From assembly GCF_036621415.1 (NCBI RefSeq), contig NZ_CP030941.1, positions 310,001-374,000 on the forward strand: a DNA stretch of 64,000 nucleotides, in the 5' to 3' direction. The notes under the pieces are model-generated. The model was not told the DNA's origin and ran no database searches. It saw only the letters and a list, made by a program, of their open reading frames with translations. The position numbers and the translations under genes were made by a program. Source of the DNA: Nitratireductor thuwali. Its GTDB lineage: Bacteria; Pseudomonadota; Alphaproteobacteria; Rhizobiales; Rhizobiaceae. The stretch's first letter is position 1. Each line of letters begins with the position of its first letter. Below, in pieces: positions 16,442-24,804 of this stretch.

Positions 16442-17752
16442 CTACGCCGCCCGCTCGATGCGGATCACCTGCGCCTTGTCCACCAGATGCCCGTCCTTGA
16501 CGATGCCGTCGACGGCCTTGCGAACGGCCGCCTCGGTCGTCTCGTGGGTGACGAGGATCACGGTCTTGTGGGCGTCTTCGGTGGCGTCGCCGTGCTGGAC
16601 GATGGACTCCAGCGAGATGTCGTTGTCGGCCATGCGCTTGGCGATTGCGGCGAAAACGCCGGCGCGGTCGTGCACCGTCAGGCGGATGAAGTAACCGCCC
16701 TCGTGGGAGCGCATGCGGGCGCGCCTATAGGGCAGAAGCTGCTTGGCCGGCCAGCCGAAGACCGGCCCGTGCTGGAAGCCGGGGCGGCTCTTGGCGATGT
16801 CGGCCACGTCGCCGATGACTGCCGAAGCGGTCGCGTTGCCGCCGGCGCCGGGACCGGTCAGAAGCAACTCGCCCAGATAGTCGGTCTCGACAGCCACCGC
16901 ATTGGTGACGCCGTGCACCTGCGCGATCACCGAGCCTATCGGCACCATGGTCGGATGCACCCGCTGCTCGATGCCGCTCTCCGTCTTCTGCGCCACGCCC
17001 AGCAGCTTGATGCGGTAGCCGAGTTCGGCGGCGGCGCGGATATCGGCCTGGGTGATGTTGGAGATGCCTTCGAGATAGATGTCGTCGGCCGAGATGCGGC
17101 AACCGAAAGCCAGGCTGGTGAGGATCGAAAGCTTGTGCGCGGTGTCATGGCCTTCGATGTCGAAGGTGGGATCGGCTTCCGCGTAGCCCAAAAGCTGCGC
17201 GTCCTTCAGGCAGTCCTCGAAGCTGATGCCCTCGGCCTCCATGCGGGTGAGGATATAGTTGCAGGTGCCGTTCATGATGCCGAAGACGCGGGTGACGCTG
17301 TTGCCGGCCATGGCCTCGCGCATCGTCTTGATGATCGGGATGCCGCCGGCCACCGCCGCCTCATAGTTGAGGAGCACGCCCTTCTTCTCGGCGATCGTGG
17401 CGAGATGGACGCCATGCCGGGAAAGCAGCGCCTTGTTGGCGGTCACCACATGGCGGCCGGTCTCGAGCGCCGCCTTGACCGAAGAAAGCGCCGGGCCGTC
17501 CTCCCCGCCGATCAGCTCGACGAAGACGTCGATGCCGTCGGCCCTGGCCAGGGCCACCGGGTCGTCGAACCATTGCGCATTGCCCAGATCGATGCCGCGG
17601 TCGCGGTTGCGCTCGCGCGCGGAAACGCCGACGACCGCGATCTCGCGCCCGCATTGCCGCGTGAGCTCGGCCGCCTTGTCCTGCAACATGCGCACCATGC
17701 TGGCGCCCACGGTGCCCAATCCGGCAATTCCTATGCGCAAGGCTTCGGCCAT
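16442..17752 (-). CDS. hom: homoserine dehydrogenase
   Basis: A 436-aa enzyme reducing aspartate semialdehyde to homoserine, leading to threonine and methionine. The NAD(P) site GIAGLGTVGASMVRML is at the N terminus. The catalytic domain holds FGIMNGTCNYILTRM and EGHDTAHKLSILTSLAFG. A C-terminal ACT domain (about 355-436: VHDRAGVFAAIAKRMADN) implies feedback regulation, usually by threonine. Start at 17752 (MAEALRIG). It follows alaC after a 101-nt gap that holds a strong palindrome. Confidence 0.95.
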   Translation of the reverse strand: MAEALRIGIAGLGTVGASMVRMLQDKAAELTRQCGREIAVVGVSARERNRDRGIDLGNAQWFDDPVALARADGIDVFVELIGGEDGPALSSVKAALETGRHVVTANKALLSRHGVHLATIAEKKGVLLNYEAAVAGGIPIIKTMREAMAGNSVTRVFGIMNGTCNYILTRMEAEGISFEDCLKDAQLLGYAEADPTFDIEGHDTAHKLSILTSLAFGCRISADDIYLEGISNITQADIRAAAELGYRIKLLGVAQKTESGIEQRVHPTMVPIGSVIAQVHGVTNAVAVETDYLGELLLTGPGAGGNATASAVIGDVADIAKSRPGFQHGPVFGWPAKQLLPYRRARMRSHEGGYFIRLTVHDRAGVFAAIAKRMADNDISLESIVQHGDATEDAHKTVILVTHETTEAAVRKAVDGIVKDGHLVDKAQVIRIERAA

Positions 17753-17814
17753 AACGGGATAACCCCTCCGATCATTCCTGAAAGTGACTGTTGAAATTCT
17801 AGCTTCGTCCTGAT

Positions 17815-17854
17815 GCACGATGTCCGAAAAGTCTGCAACTTTCCGGCATCGTGC
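17815..17854. repeat. 40-bp palindromic repeat between alaC and hom
   Basis: Arms GCACGATG (17815-17822) and CATCGTGC (17847-17854) pair perfectly. The inner arms CCGAAAAGT and ACTTTCCGG pair at 8 of 9 positions around a CTGCA loop. It touches the alaC stop codon and lies 62 nt before hom. The sequence resembles rhizobial GCATGAT...CCGAAAA...CTTTTCGG...ATCATGC repeats (recalled), which may stabilise or process mRNA. Confidence 0.7.
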
Positions 17855-19071
17855 TATCTGCGCGCGCTCAGCGGCACGACGTTGTCGGCGTTCTGCCCGG
17901 CGGATGCAAGAAAACGCTTGATGCTGCGCGCGGCCTGGCGGATGCGATGCTCGTTTTCCACAAGCGCGATGCGCACATAATCGTCGCCATGCTCGCCGAA
18001 GCCGATGCCGGGCGCCACCGCCACGTCCGCCCGCTCGACCAGGAGCTTGGAGAATTCCAGCGATCCCATGGCCTTGAACGGATCGGGGATCGGCGCCCAG
18101 GCGAACATGGTCGCCGGCGGCGGCGGCACATGCCAGCCGGCCCTGCCGAAGGCGTCCACCAGCACGTCGCGGCGGCGGCGATAGACCGAGCGCACCTCCT
18201 CGATCTCGGCGCCGTCGGAGTTGAGCCCCGCCGTTGCGGCGACCTGGATCGGCGTGAACGCGCCGTAGTCGAGATAGGATTTCACCCGCGACAGCGCGGA
18301 GATGAGCCTCTCATTGCCGACGGCGAAGCCCATGCGCCAGCCGGGCATGGAAAAGGTCTTCGACATGGAGGTGAACTCGACCGTCACGTCCATCGCGCCC
18401 GGCACCTGGAGCACGGAAGGCGGCGGCGCGCCGTCGAAATAGATCTCCGCATAGGCAAGATCGGAAAGGATGATGACGTCGTGCTTGCGCGCGAAGGCCA
18501 CGACGTCCTTGTAGAAATCGAGCGTCGCCACACAGGCTGTCGGGTTCGACGGGTAATTGAGGATCAGCGCCAGCGGCTTGGGGATCGAATGGCGAACCGC
18601 CCGCTCCAGCGCCGGGATGAAGCCGTCGTCGGGCTCGGCCTGGATGGAGCGGATGACGCCGCCCGACATGATGAAGCCGAAGGCGTGGATCGGATAGGTG
18701 GGGTTGGGGCACAGCACCACGTCGCCCGGCGCGGTGATCGCCTGCGCCATATTGGCGAAGCCCTCCTTCGAGCCCAGCGTGGCCACCACCTGGCTCTCGG
18801 GATCGAGCTTCACGCCGAAGCGCCGCGCGTAATAGGCGGCCTGGGCGCGGCGCAGGCCGGGGATGCCCCTGGACGAGGAATAGCGGTGCGTGCGCGGGTC
18901 GCGCACGACCTCGCACAGCTTGTCGACGATGGATTGCGGCGTCGGAAGGTCGGGATTGCCCATGCCGAGATCGATGATGTCGGCGCCGCGCGACCGGGCG
19001 CTGGCCTTGAGCCGGTTCACCTGCTCGAAGACGTAGGGCGGCAGCCTGCGGACCTTGTGAAACTCTTCCAT
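17854..19071 (-). CDS. class I/II aminotransferase, AlaC-like (alanine/2-oxoacid transaminase)
   Basis: A 405-aa fold-type I PLP enzyme: IIDLGMGNPDLPTPQ, YSSSRGIPGLRRAQAAYYARR, LNYPSNPTACVA, SDLAYAEIYFDG, and the PLP lysine in EFTSMSKTFSMPGWRMGFA. The pattern is closest to the AlaC/LL-diaminopimelate aminotransferase-related group. Alanine-glutamate transamination is the commonest annotation, but other 2-oxoacids are possible. It is upstream of hom on the same strand, which ties it to amino acid synthesis. Confidence 0.88.
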   Translation of the reverse strand: MEEFHKVRRLPPYVFEQVNRLKASARSRGADIIDLGMGNPDLPTPQSIVDKLCEVVRDPRTHRYSSSRGIPGLRRAQAAYYARRFGVKLDPESQVVATLGSKEGFANMAQAITAPGDVVLCPNPTYPIHAFGFIMSGGVIRSIQAEPDDGFIPALERAVRHSIPKPLALILNYPSNPTACVATLDFYKDVVAFARKHDVIILSDLAYAEIYFDGAPPPSVLQVPGAMDVTVEFTSMSKTFSMPGWRMGFAVGNERLISALSRVKSYLDYGAFTPIQVAATAGLNSDGAEIEEVRSVYRRRRDVLVDAFGRAGWHVPPPPATMFAWAPIPDPFKAMGSLEFSKLLVERADVAVAPGIGFGEHGDDYVRIALVENEHRIRQAARSIKRFLASAGQNADNVVPLSARR

Positions 19072-19155
19072 AGCCGTGTTCCGTTGTGAGAGATCGCCGC
19101 TCTATATACCCGTTCGCGATACCGGTCGATAGAAGAAGGCGGCGAACGATCTGCC

Positions 19156-19542
19156 CTATTCCGTCGCCTCGATCGCGCCCAGCGCCTCATCGCCGTGCCG
19201 GAGGGCGAGCCGCCGCAGCCTCTCGCGCTCGGAAGCAGCCTGCCCGGCAGAAGCAGCGGCACCCTGGCGCGCCCGCGCCGCCGCCAGGTCGCCTGTGAGC
19301 GCGGCCCGGTCTTCGTCGCTGAGTTGCGCGGAGGCCGGCTCCGACCGCACATTGAGATTGGGATAGCCGTCGGGCTGACGCGGCTGGGCTATGGCGGGCG
19401 GCCGAACCGCCGCGGCCGATTGCGGGGCGATCTCCTCGAGCGCCGTGGTCGAACAGGATGCGAGCGCGAGCGCGAACCCGGCGCCGGAGGCGGCACGAAC
19501 GGCGATCATGCAATAATTCCGGCGCGAATTCGCGATTTTCAT
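19156..19542 (-). CDS. small lipoprotein of unknown function
   Basis: A 128-aa product with an unrecognised mature part. A basic N terminus (MKIANSRRNY) and hydrophobic stretch lead to the lipobox LASC (Cys about residue 30), so it is predicted to be lipidated at the membrane. The mature region is rich in Ala, Pro and Arg with the segment SDEDRAALTGDLAAARARQ, likely helical. AGGAAAA precedes the ATG. It diverges from phaC with a 102-bp gap and ends 84 nt before alaC. Confidence 0.65.
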   Translation of the reverse strand: MKIANSRRNYCMIAVRAASGAGFALALASCSTTALEEIAPQSAAAVRPPAIAQPRQPDGYPNLNVRSEPASAQLSDEDRAALTGDLAAARARQGAAASAGQAASERERLRRLALRHGDEALGAIEATE

Positions 19543-19644
19543 ATTGTTTTCCTGATCGACGCTTTAGGCTTTTATAGGAAAGGAAGGAGAGACTCTTTCC
19601 CTCGCATGATGTCAATATAGCGCAATCGGGAGGCAGCGCGACCT

Positions 19645-21474
19645 ATGGTCGACAAGAAGAGCGGCAATCGCCGCACCGACGGCCCGCCGGATGTCGAACC
19701 CTATCTGGTGAAGAACCCGGAGCAGTTCGCGCGCAATATGGCAAGAGCGTTGGAGGAAGCCGGCAAGGCCGCCGCCCAATGGACCCGCGCCCGCGAAAGC
19801 GGCGAAGCGGAGGATCCCGCCGCCGAACCGGCGACCGACATGATCCGCACCTTCTCCAAGCTCACCGAATACTGGCTTTCCGACCCCGGCCGCGCGCTGG
19901 AAGCGCAGACCCGGCTCTTCGGCGCCTATATGGGCATCTGGGCCAATGCCATCCGCAAGCTGAGCGGCGAGGAAGCCGTTTCGAGCGAGATCGAGCCTGA
20001 AAAGGGCGACAAGCGCTTCGAAGACCCCGATTGGGCGCGCCACGCCTTTTTCGACTTCCTGAAGCAGGCCTATCTGGTGACCACCCGCTGGGCCGCCGAT
20101 CTTGTGGACAATGCGGAAGGGCTCGACGAGCAGTCGCGCCACAAGGCCCGCTTCTACGTGCGGCAGATCACCGACGCCCTGTCGCCCAGCAATTTCCTCA
20201 TGACCAATCCGCAGCTCCTGCGCGAGACCATGGAGACCGATGGCGAAAACCTGGTGCGCGGCATGCGCATGCTGGCCGAGGACATCGCCGCCGGCAAGGG
20301 ACAGCTGCGCCTGCGCCAGGCCGACTATTCGAAATTCGAGGTGGGCCGCAACCTGGCCACCACCCCCGGCAAGGTGGTCGCCAGGAGCGAGCTGGCCGAG
20401 ATCATCCAATATGCGCCCGCAACGGAACAGGTCCTGCGCCGGCCGCTGCTGATCGTGCCGCCCTGGATCAACAAGTTCTACATTCTCGACCTCAACGAGA
20501 AGCGCTCCTTCATCCGCTGGGCCATCGAGCAGGGCCACACGGTCTTCGTCATCTCCTGGGTCAACCCCGACGAAAGGCATGGCGACAAGGATTGGGACGA
20601 TTATACCGGCGAAGGCATCGAGCTTGCCCTCGACACGATCGCCGAGCGCACCGGCGAGCGCCAGGTCAACGCAATCGGCTATTGCGTCGGCGGCACGCTG
20701 CTGGCCGCAGCGCTGGCCCTGATGGCGCAGGAGAACGACGACCGCATCGCCACCGCCACCTTCTTCACGACGCAGGTGGATTTCACCCATGCCGGCGATC
20801 TCAAGGTCTTCGTCGACGAGGAGCAGGTCAAGGCGGTCGACGAGGCGATGAAGCAGAAGGGCTATCTTGAAGGCAGCCGCATGGCGACCGCCTTCAACAT
20901 GCTGCGCGCCCGCGATCTGATCTGGCCCTATGTCGTCAACAACTACCTGCGCGGCCGCGACCCCCTGCCCTTCGACCTGCTCTACTGGAACGCCGATTCG
21001 ACGCGCATGCCGGCCGCCAACCATTCCTACTATCTGCGCAACTGCTACCTGGACAACAATCTGGCGCAGGGCCGGGCCAAGCTGCGCGGAAAGCGCATCC
21101 GCCTCCAGGACATCAAGATCCCGATCTACAACCTTGCCACCATCGAGGACCATATCGCGCCGGCCAGATCCGTCTATGCCGGGTCCAGCCTGTTCGGAGG
21201 ACCGGTCGAATTCACCCTCGCCGGCTCCGGCCATATCGCCGGCGTGGTGAACCCGCCGGAGCTGAACAAGTACCAGTACTGGACCGGGAAGGTGGGGCCA
21301 CCGTCGCTGGAAGCGTGGCTTGAAAAGGCGACCCCGAAGCCCGGCTCCTGGTGGCCTCACTGGCAGGCGTGGATCGAAAAGCAGAACGACGAGCGCGTTG
21401 CCGCCCGCAGGTTCGACGTCACGGAAAACTTCCTGGGCGAGGCCCCCGGCGACTATGTGCGCGTGCGCATCTAG
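19645..21474 (+). CDS. phaC: class I poly(3-hydroxyalkanoate) synthase
   Basis: A 609-aa granule-associated polymerase joining 3-hydroxyacyl-CoA units. The N-terminal PhaC_N domain holds NPQLLRETMETDGENLVRGM. The alpha/beta-hydrolase core has the lipase-box-like GYCVGGT with the nucleophile Cys347 and the catalytic His in GSGHIAGVVNPP. The length fits class I (acting alone, short chain). GGGAGG lies before the ATG. No depolymerase, phasin or phaAB neighbour is in the window. Confidence 0.95.
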   Translation: MVDKKSGNRRTDGPPDVEPYLVKNPEQFARNMARALEEAGKAAAQWTRARESGEAEDPAAEPATDMIRTFSKLTEYWLSDPGRALEAQTRLFGAYMGIWANAIRKLSGEEAVSSEIEPEKGDKRFEDPDWARHAFFDFLKQAYLVTTRWAADLVDNAEGLDEQSRHKARFYVRQITDALSPSNFLMTNPQLLRETMETDGENLVRGMRMLAEDIAAGKGQLRLRQADYSKFEVGRNLATTPGKVVARSELAEIIQYAPATEQVLRRPLLIVPPWINKFYILDLNEKRSFIRWAIEQGHTVFVISWVNPDERHGDKDWDDYTGEGIELALDTIAERTGERQVNAIGYCVGGTLLAAALALMAQENDDRIATATFFTTQVDFTHAGDLKVFVDEEQVKAVDEAMKQKGYLEGSRMATAFNMLRARDLIWPYVVNNYLRGRDPLPFDLLYWNADSTRMPAANHSYYLRNCYLDNNLAQGRAKLRGKRIRLQDIKIPIYNLATIEDHIAPARSVYAGSSLFGGPVEFTLAGSGHIAGVVNPPELNKYQYWTGKVGPPSLEAWLEKATPKPGSWWPHWQAWIEKQNDERVAARRFDVTENFLGEAPGDYVRVRI

Positions 21475-21808
21475 CGCCCGGTCATGGCCGTTCATCAAGA
21501 CGGATGGTTTCTGAGGGTAACTGTTTTTTACCGGTTGCGTGTTGCAGCCGGCGCACATTTTGGCTACCAGTCTTGCCAGCGTTCACGTTGCTTCGGGGAC
21601 TGCCAGCCGTTCTGTGCATCTTGAAATTGCGCAGAATCCGGCCGGCAAAAACAGGCAAACGGGCGCTGCCGAGGGGCGGAAAGCCGCGCCAAGGTGCACT
21701 GGCATTGCGACGATTGCGGATATTTCCCGCAGAACCGGCTGCCGAGAAGGACTGCTTTTGGCTTTTGACACCGTTGTTGGAACCCGAAAACGCCGGGCTG
21801 AAACGCTG
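21475..21808. other. 334-bp stretch between phaC and the M15-type lipoprotein gene
   Basis: The reading frame of the next gene is open back to 21539, but codon use and translation there do not look like protein. I see no RNA gene or clear terminator. Confidence 0.4.
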
Positions 21809-22951
21809 GTGAGCGCGCGCGCCGTGGGAGCGGCTCTTGCCGCCATCATGCTCGCGTCCTGCTCCGTTTCGTCCGACCCGGTGGCACAGCTCGGCCTTGC
21901 CCCTGCCGAATATCAGACGGCGGCGGACGACACGAACGCAGGCGGCACGGCGCTTTTCCAATCAAGCCCTGCAGGACAGGAAGCCGCCGCACGGCCCGCG
22001 CCGGACGCGGGATCACAGGCTGAGCCCGAGGGCGGCGGCCAGGCGCGGACCGCCGCAGCCGCCGAGGCGCCCGCACCGGTGGAGACGGCGCAGGCCGAAG
22101 CCGCTCCGCAGCAGACAGCGGCCGAAGAGCAGACCGAAACCGCCGCAGCCGAAGAGCCGGCCAAGCCGGAAGCAGGACAAGCGGAGCAAGCGGCGGCGAT
22201 AGACGCGAGCGCGCAGGAACAGGTCCAAACGGCCGCGGCCGATGCCTCGGGCGATTCGCTCGAAGAAAAGCGCGGTTTCCTTTCCGCCTTCTTCTCCCCG
22301 CGCCAACCGGCCGACGCCGGACGGCCGACGCCGCTGATCGAGGAGAAGGCCGCCGCAGCCGCCGAGGAAAAGCAGAAACCCGCCGAAACCAAGCCGCTCA
22401 TCACGCTCGCATCGGCAAGCGGCAACTCGTCTCCCCTGCTCGCGGTCGCCGGCGCGGACGCTCTGCCGGGCGTGCGCCAGGGCGACAATCTTTTCGAAAT
22501 CAAGCGCAAGTCCAGCATCGACGACGACAGCGATCTGGATCTGTACGAGCAAGAAGGCAGCTACCAGGTTGCCTCCGCCGCCGGCCTCGCGCGGCTTGCG
22601 CCGAACGGCCTCCTGACCCAGCGCGACAGCGTCGATGTCGGCTGCCTAAAGCCGGCGCTGCTGCGCACCGTCAAGACCATCGAGCGGCACTTCGGCAGGA
22701 AGGCGGTCGTCACCTCCGGCTATCGCAGCCCCAGCCACAACAAGCGCGTTCGCGGCGCCCGCAACTCGCTGCACATGTACTGCGCGGCGGTCGATATACA
22801 GGTACCGGGCGTATCCAAATGGGACCTGGCGAAATTCGCCCGCTCCATGCCGGGACGCGGCGGCGTCGGCACCTATTGCCATACCGCATCCGTGCATGTC
22901 GACATCGGCCCCGAGCGCGACTGGAACTGGCGCTGCCGCCGCAAACGCTGA
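21809..22951 (+). CDS. lipoprotein with C-terminal peptidase M15-type (DUF882/YcbK-like) domain
   Basis: About 380 aa. A hydrophobic leader ending LASC (about residue 16) predicts a lipoprotein. Residues about 35-220 are a long low-complexity Ala/Glu/Pro/Gln linker. The last about 120 residues carry the M15 metallopeptidase fold: LRTVKTIERHFGRKAVVTSG, YRSPSHNKRVRGARNSLHMY, CAAVDIQVPGVSKWDLAKFA, and HVDIGPERDWNWRC. The zinc residues H (SLHMY), D (AVDIQ) and H (SVHVDIG) are present, so activity on peptidoglycan peptides at the cell envelope is likely. The start is uncertain: GTG 21809 is the best guess, with GTG 21824 or ATG 21849 as alternatives. Confidence 0.7.
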   Translation: MSARAVGAALAAIMLASCSVSSDPVAQLGLAPAEYQTAADDTNAGGTALFQSSPAGQEAAARPAPDAGSQAEPEGGGQARTAAAAEAPAPVETAQAEAAPQQTAAEEQTETAAAEEPAKPEAGQAEQAAAIDASAQEQVQTAAADASGDSLEEKRGFLSAFFSPRQPADAGRPTPLIEEKAAAAAEEKQKPAETKPLITLASASGNSSPLLAVAGADALPGVRQGDNLFEIKRKSSIDDDSDLDLYEQEGSYQVASAAGLARLAPNGLLTQRDSVDVGCLKPALLRTVKTIERHFGRKAVVTSGYRSPSHNKRVRGARNSLHMYCAAVDIQVPGVSKWDLAKFARSMPGRGGVGTYCHTASVHVDIGPERDWNWRCRRKR

Positions 22952-22996
22952 CTATCCAACGCATCCAAAAAAACTCTCACGCGCAAAGAAGACGGG

Positions 22997-23025
22997 TTGC
23001 CGGAACGATCGAAGCTATCTATAAC
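22997..23025 (+). promoter_or_regulatory. sigma70-type promoter of tRNA-Glu
   Basis: TTGCCG (22997-23002), a 17-bp spacer, and TATAAC (23020-23025) end 16 nt before the tRNA. This is a good match to the housekeeping consensus. Confidence 0.65.
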
Positions 23026-23041
23026 CCGCCTCGTCTTGAGC

Positions 23042-23117
23042 GCGCCCATCGTCTAGCGGTCTAGGACGCCGCCCTTTCACGGCGGAAACACGGGTTCGAG
23101 TCCCGTTGGGCGTACCA
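23042..23117 (+). tRNA. tRNA-Glu (anticodon TTC)
   Basis: The 76-nt sequence folds as a cloverleaf: acceptor GCGCCCA/TGGGCGT, anticodon stem CCGCC/GGCGG (23069-23073, 23081-23085) with loop CTTTCAC and anticodon TTC at 23076-23078, T-loop GTTCGAG, and encoded CCA at 23115-23117. Its 3' 15 bases plus TTT recur at 52643-52660, so it appears to be the attachment site of a genomic island. Confidence 0.97.
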
Positions 23118-23120
23118 TTT
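23103..23120 (+). other. putative attL: 3' end of tRNA-Glu
   Basis: CCGTTGGGCGTACCATTT here is identical over 18 bp to 52643-52660 in the same orientation. tRNA 3' ends are the usual attachment sites of integrase-borne islands. The tRNA stays complete at this side. Confidence 0.65.
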
Positions 23121-23232
23121 CGTTTGTCAATTTTTCAATCTGTTATCTTTTTTTGCGTAACTGTTCATCGACCGAAGTCGACATACGCTCGCCTCATACT
23201 GCACGCGTATCCGCCAGCCCGCCGCGGCAGGT

Positions 23233-24804
23233 TTACCCCATGCTCTGCTTACCGTCCTGTGCGAAGGACTGCACCGTGCGGACCGCTCCGTCGAGGGCAA
23301 CGCCATCCGCATCGGCAAGGGCAGCCTCACGCAAACGTCTGATCCAATCGGCGGCGTCGCTGCGCCCGGCGAGCATGGGCAGGCAGCCGAGCACCCGGTC
23401 GAATTTCGAATGTCCCCGCGCGTGTGTGTCGGAATACCCCTTGATAAGCCGCCGGCACTTCAGCACCTCGACGCCGAGATCGTAGTCCTCAGCCATCTTG
23501 CGCAGCGCCAGATCGAGCCACCGTTCGCGATGCTCCGTCTCCACCCTGTGGCGGAGCAGGCTGCGCCGGAAGCGCCGCAGACCGCCGATGACCCAGAGCA
23601 TGCTGAAGCCGATGATTCCGTCGGTGCGGATACGGCGGCCGCGATCGACGAAGCGGTTGAGCCGCGTCATCAGTTTCGGCCGCGCCTCAATGCCTGCGCC
23701 GAGGCGCGCGGGAAGCAGGCCGACCACCTCCTGCATGCGCGGATGGAAATACTCGGTCGTCAGGAGCGTCTGATCGCCGCCCAGATGCACATCCCGGCGA
23801 ACCCGCTCTGCCCGCGCGGAGCGGGTTTTCAAGTCGGCGACGCGAATGATGTCGTCATAGACCATCGCGTTGGCGAGGTATTTCGCGGCCTCAAGGGTAA
23901 AAGCGAACGCCTTGTCCTGCCTGTCGGCTGCAGCGATTTCCTCCAGCTTGTCCAGATATTCCGCAGCATAGCGGTGATCCAGGAAGTCGACCACCTTGCG
24001 CAGGCCCGCCTCGGCCATCTCCTGTACGGGCGACGGCAGAGCCGCCACCCGGAGAGTGAGTGCCTTCCACTCCTGGAGGAGCCTCGCGGGACCTGCCGCA
24101 AGAGCCCGCGCGCCGGCGGTCCTTTCCGCCGGCCCAGCCTCTTCTTGCGCACCGGAAGCCCGCTGGAAGGCGCGCGCAAAGGCCGCGAGACTTGCCTGCG
24201 CGCCGCGGCCGCCAGCGCGGATCGTCTCCTCGAACGCGGTGCGTTCAAATGGCAATTCGCCCGAGCCGGCAAGCGCGCCTAAGAGGCTGGCTGAAATCAC
24301 GGTTCCAGCCTCCTGCGCGATCGCCTCCATGTCGAAATGGATGAATCGGCGCGAGGCCTCCCCCGCCTTTTGCAGCACCGTCTGGCCGTCGGCACGCCCG
24401 TCGCCGGGCACGATCTTCTCCGACACGGCGAGCGTGCGGTGGCTGGAGGCGATGAGAGCGGTGCGCTCGGGCGTGACGAAGCCGCGCAGGATGGCCCTGC
24501 CCGCTTCCGCAAGCTCCGCTGCGATGACGATGTCCACGTCGCCAGGCGCCGGGCTCAGTGCGAAGACGGGCTGTGCCTCGGGCCGGTCCGGGTCCTTCGG
24601 CAGCATCTCCACATAATAGATGGTAGCGCCGGTGCGCTGCGCCACGCCCGCAACCGAGGTCGACTGCACGTGCCAGTCCGCGCGCTGGGCAAGCTCGGTG
24701 ATCCAGTTGGTGAGCACGCCGCCGCCCTGCCCGCCAACGGCAAGGATTGCGAGCTTTATAATTCTGTGCGTCGAATCCGCGCCTTCCGGCAGTCCGAGCT
24801 TCAC
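23233..24804 (-). CDS. indolepyruvate oxidoreductase subunit beta-type protein with long C-terminal extension (DUF6537-like)
   Basis: A 523-aa protein. The first about 190 residues are the gamma-type 2-oxoacid:acceptor oxidoreductase domain (LAILAVGGQGGGVLTNWI, then VQSTSVAGVAQRTGATIYYV). The remaining about 330 residues are a helical extension found in the large aryl-pyruvate oxidoreductase beta proteins. It partners the alpha subunit to decarboxylate 2-oxoacids to acyl-CoA with reduction of ferredoxin. GTG 24804 is the chosen start because it overlaps the alpha stop as GTGA. It is the gene next to the tRNA, 113 nt past the attachment repeat. Confidence 0.88.
   Translation of the reverse strand: MKLGLPEGADSTHRIIKLAILAVGGQGGGVLTNWITELAQRADWHVQSTSVAGVAQRTGATIYYVEMLPKDPDRPEAQPVFALSPAPGDVDIVIAAELAEAGRAILRGFVTPERTALIASSHRTLAVSEKIVPGDGRADGQTVLQKAGEASRRFIHFDMEAIAQEAGTVISASLLGALAGSGELPFERTAFEETIRAGGRGAQASLAAFARAFQRASGAQEEAGPAERTAGARALAAGPARLLQEWKALTLRVAALPSPVQEMAEAGLRKVVDFLDHRYAAEYLDKLEEIAAADRQDKAFAFTLEAAKYLANAMVYDDIIRVADLKTRSARAERVRRDVHLGGDQTLLTTEYFHPRMQEVVGLLPARLGAGIEARPKLMTRLNRFVDRGRRIRTDGIIGFSMLWVIGGLRRFRRSLLRHRVETEHRERWLDLALRKMAEDYDLGVEVLKCRRLIKGYSDTHARGHSKFDRVLGCLPMLAGRSDAADWIRRLREAALADADGVALDGAVRTVQSFAQDGKQSMG

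Noticed and set aside
16487..17794. Long plus-strand open frame opposite hom
   Set aside because: Antisense shadow of a well-supported homoserine dehydrogenase; no domain in it.
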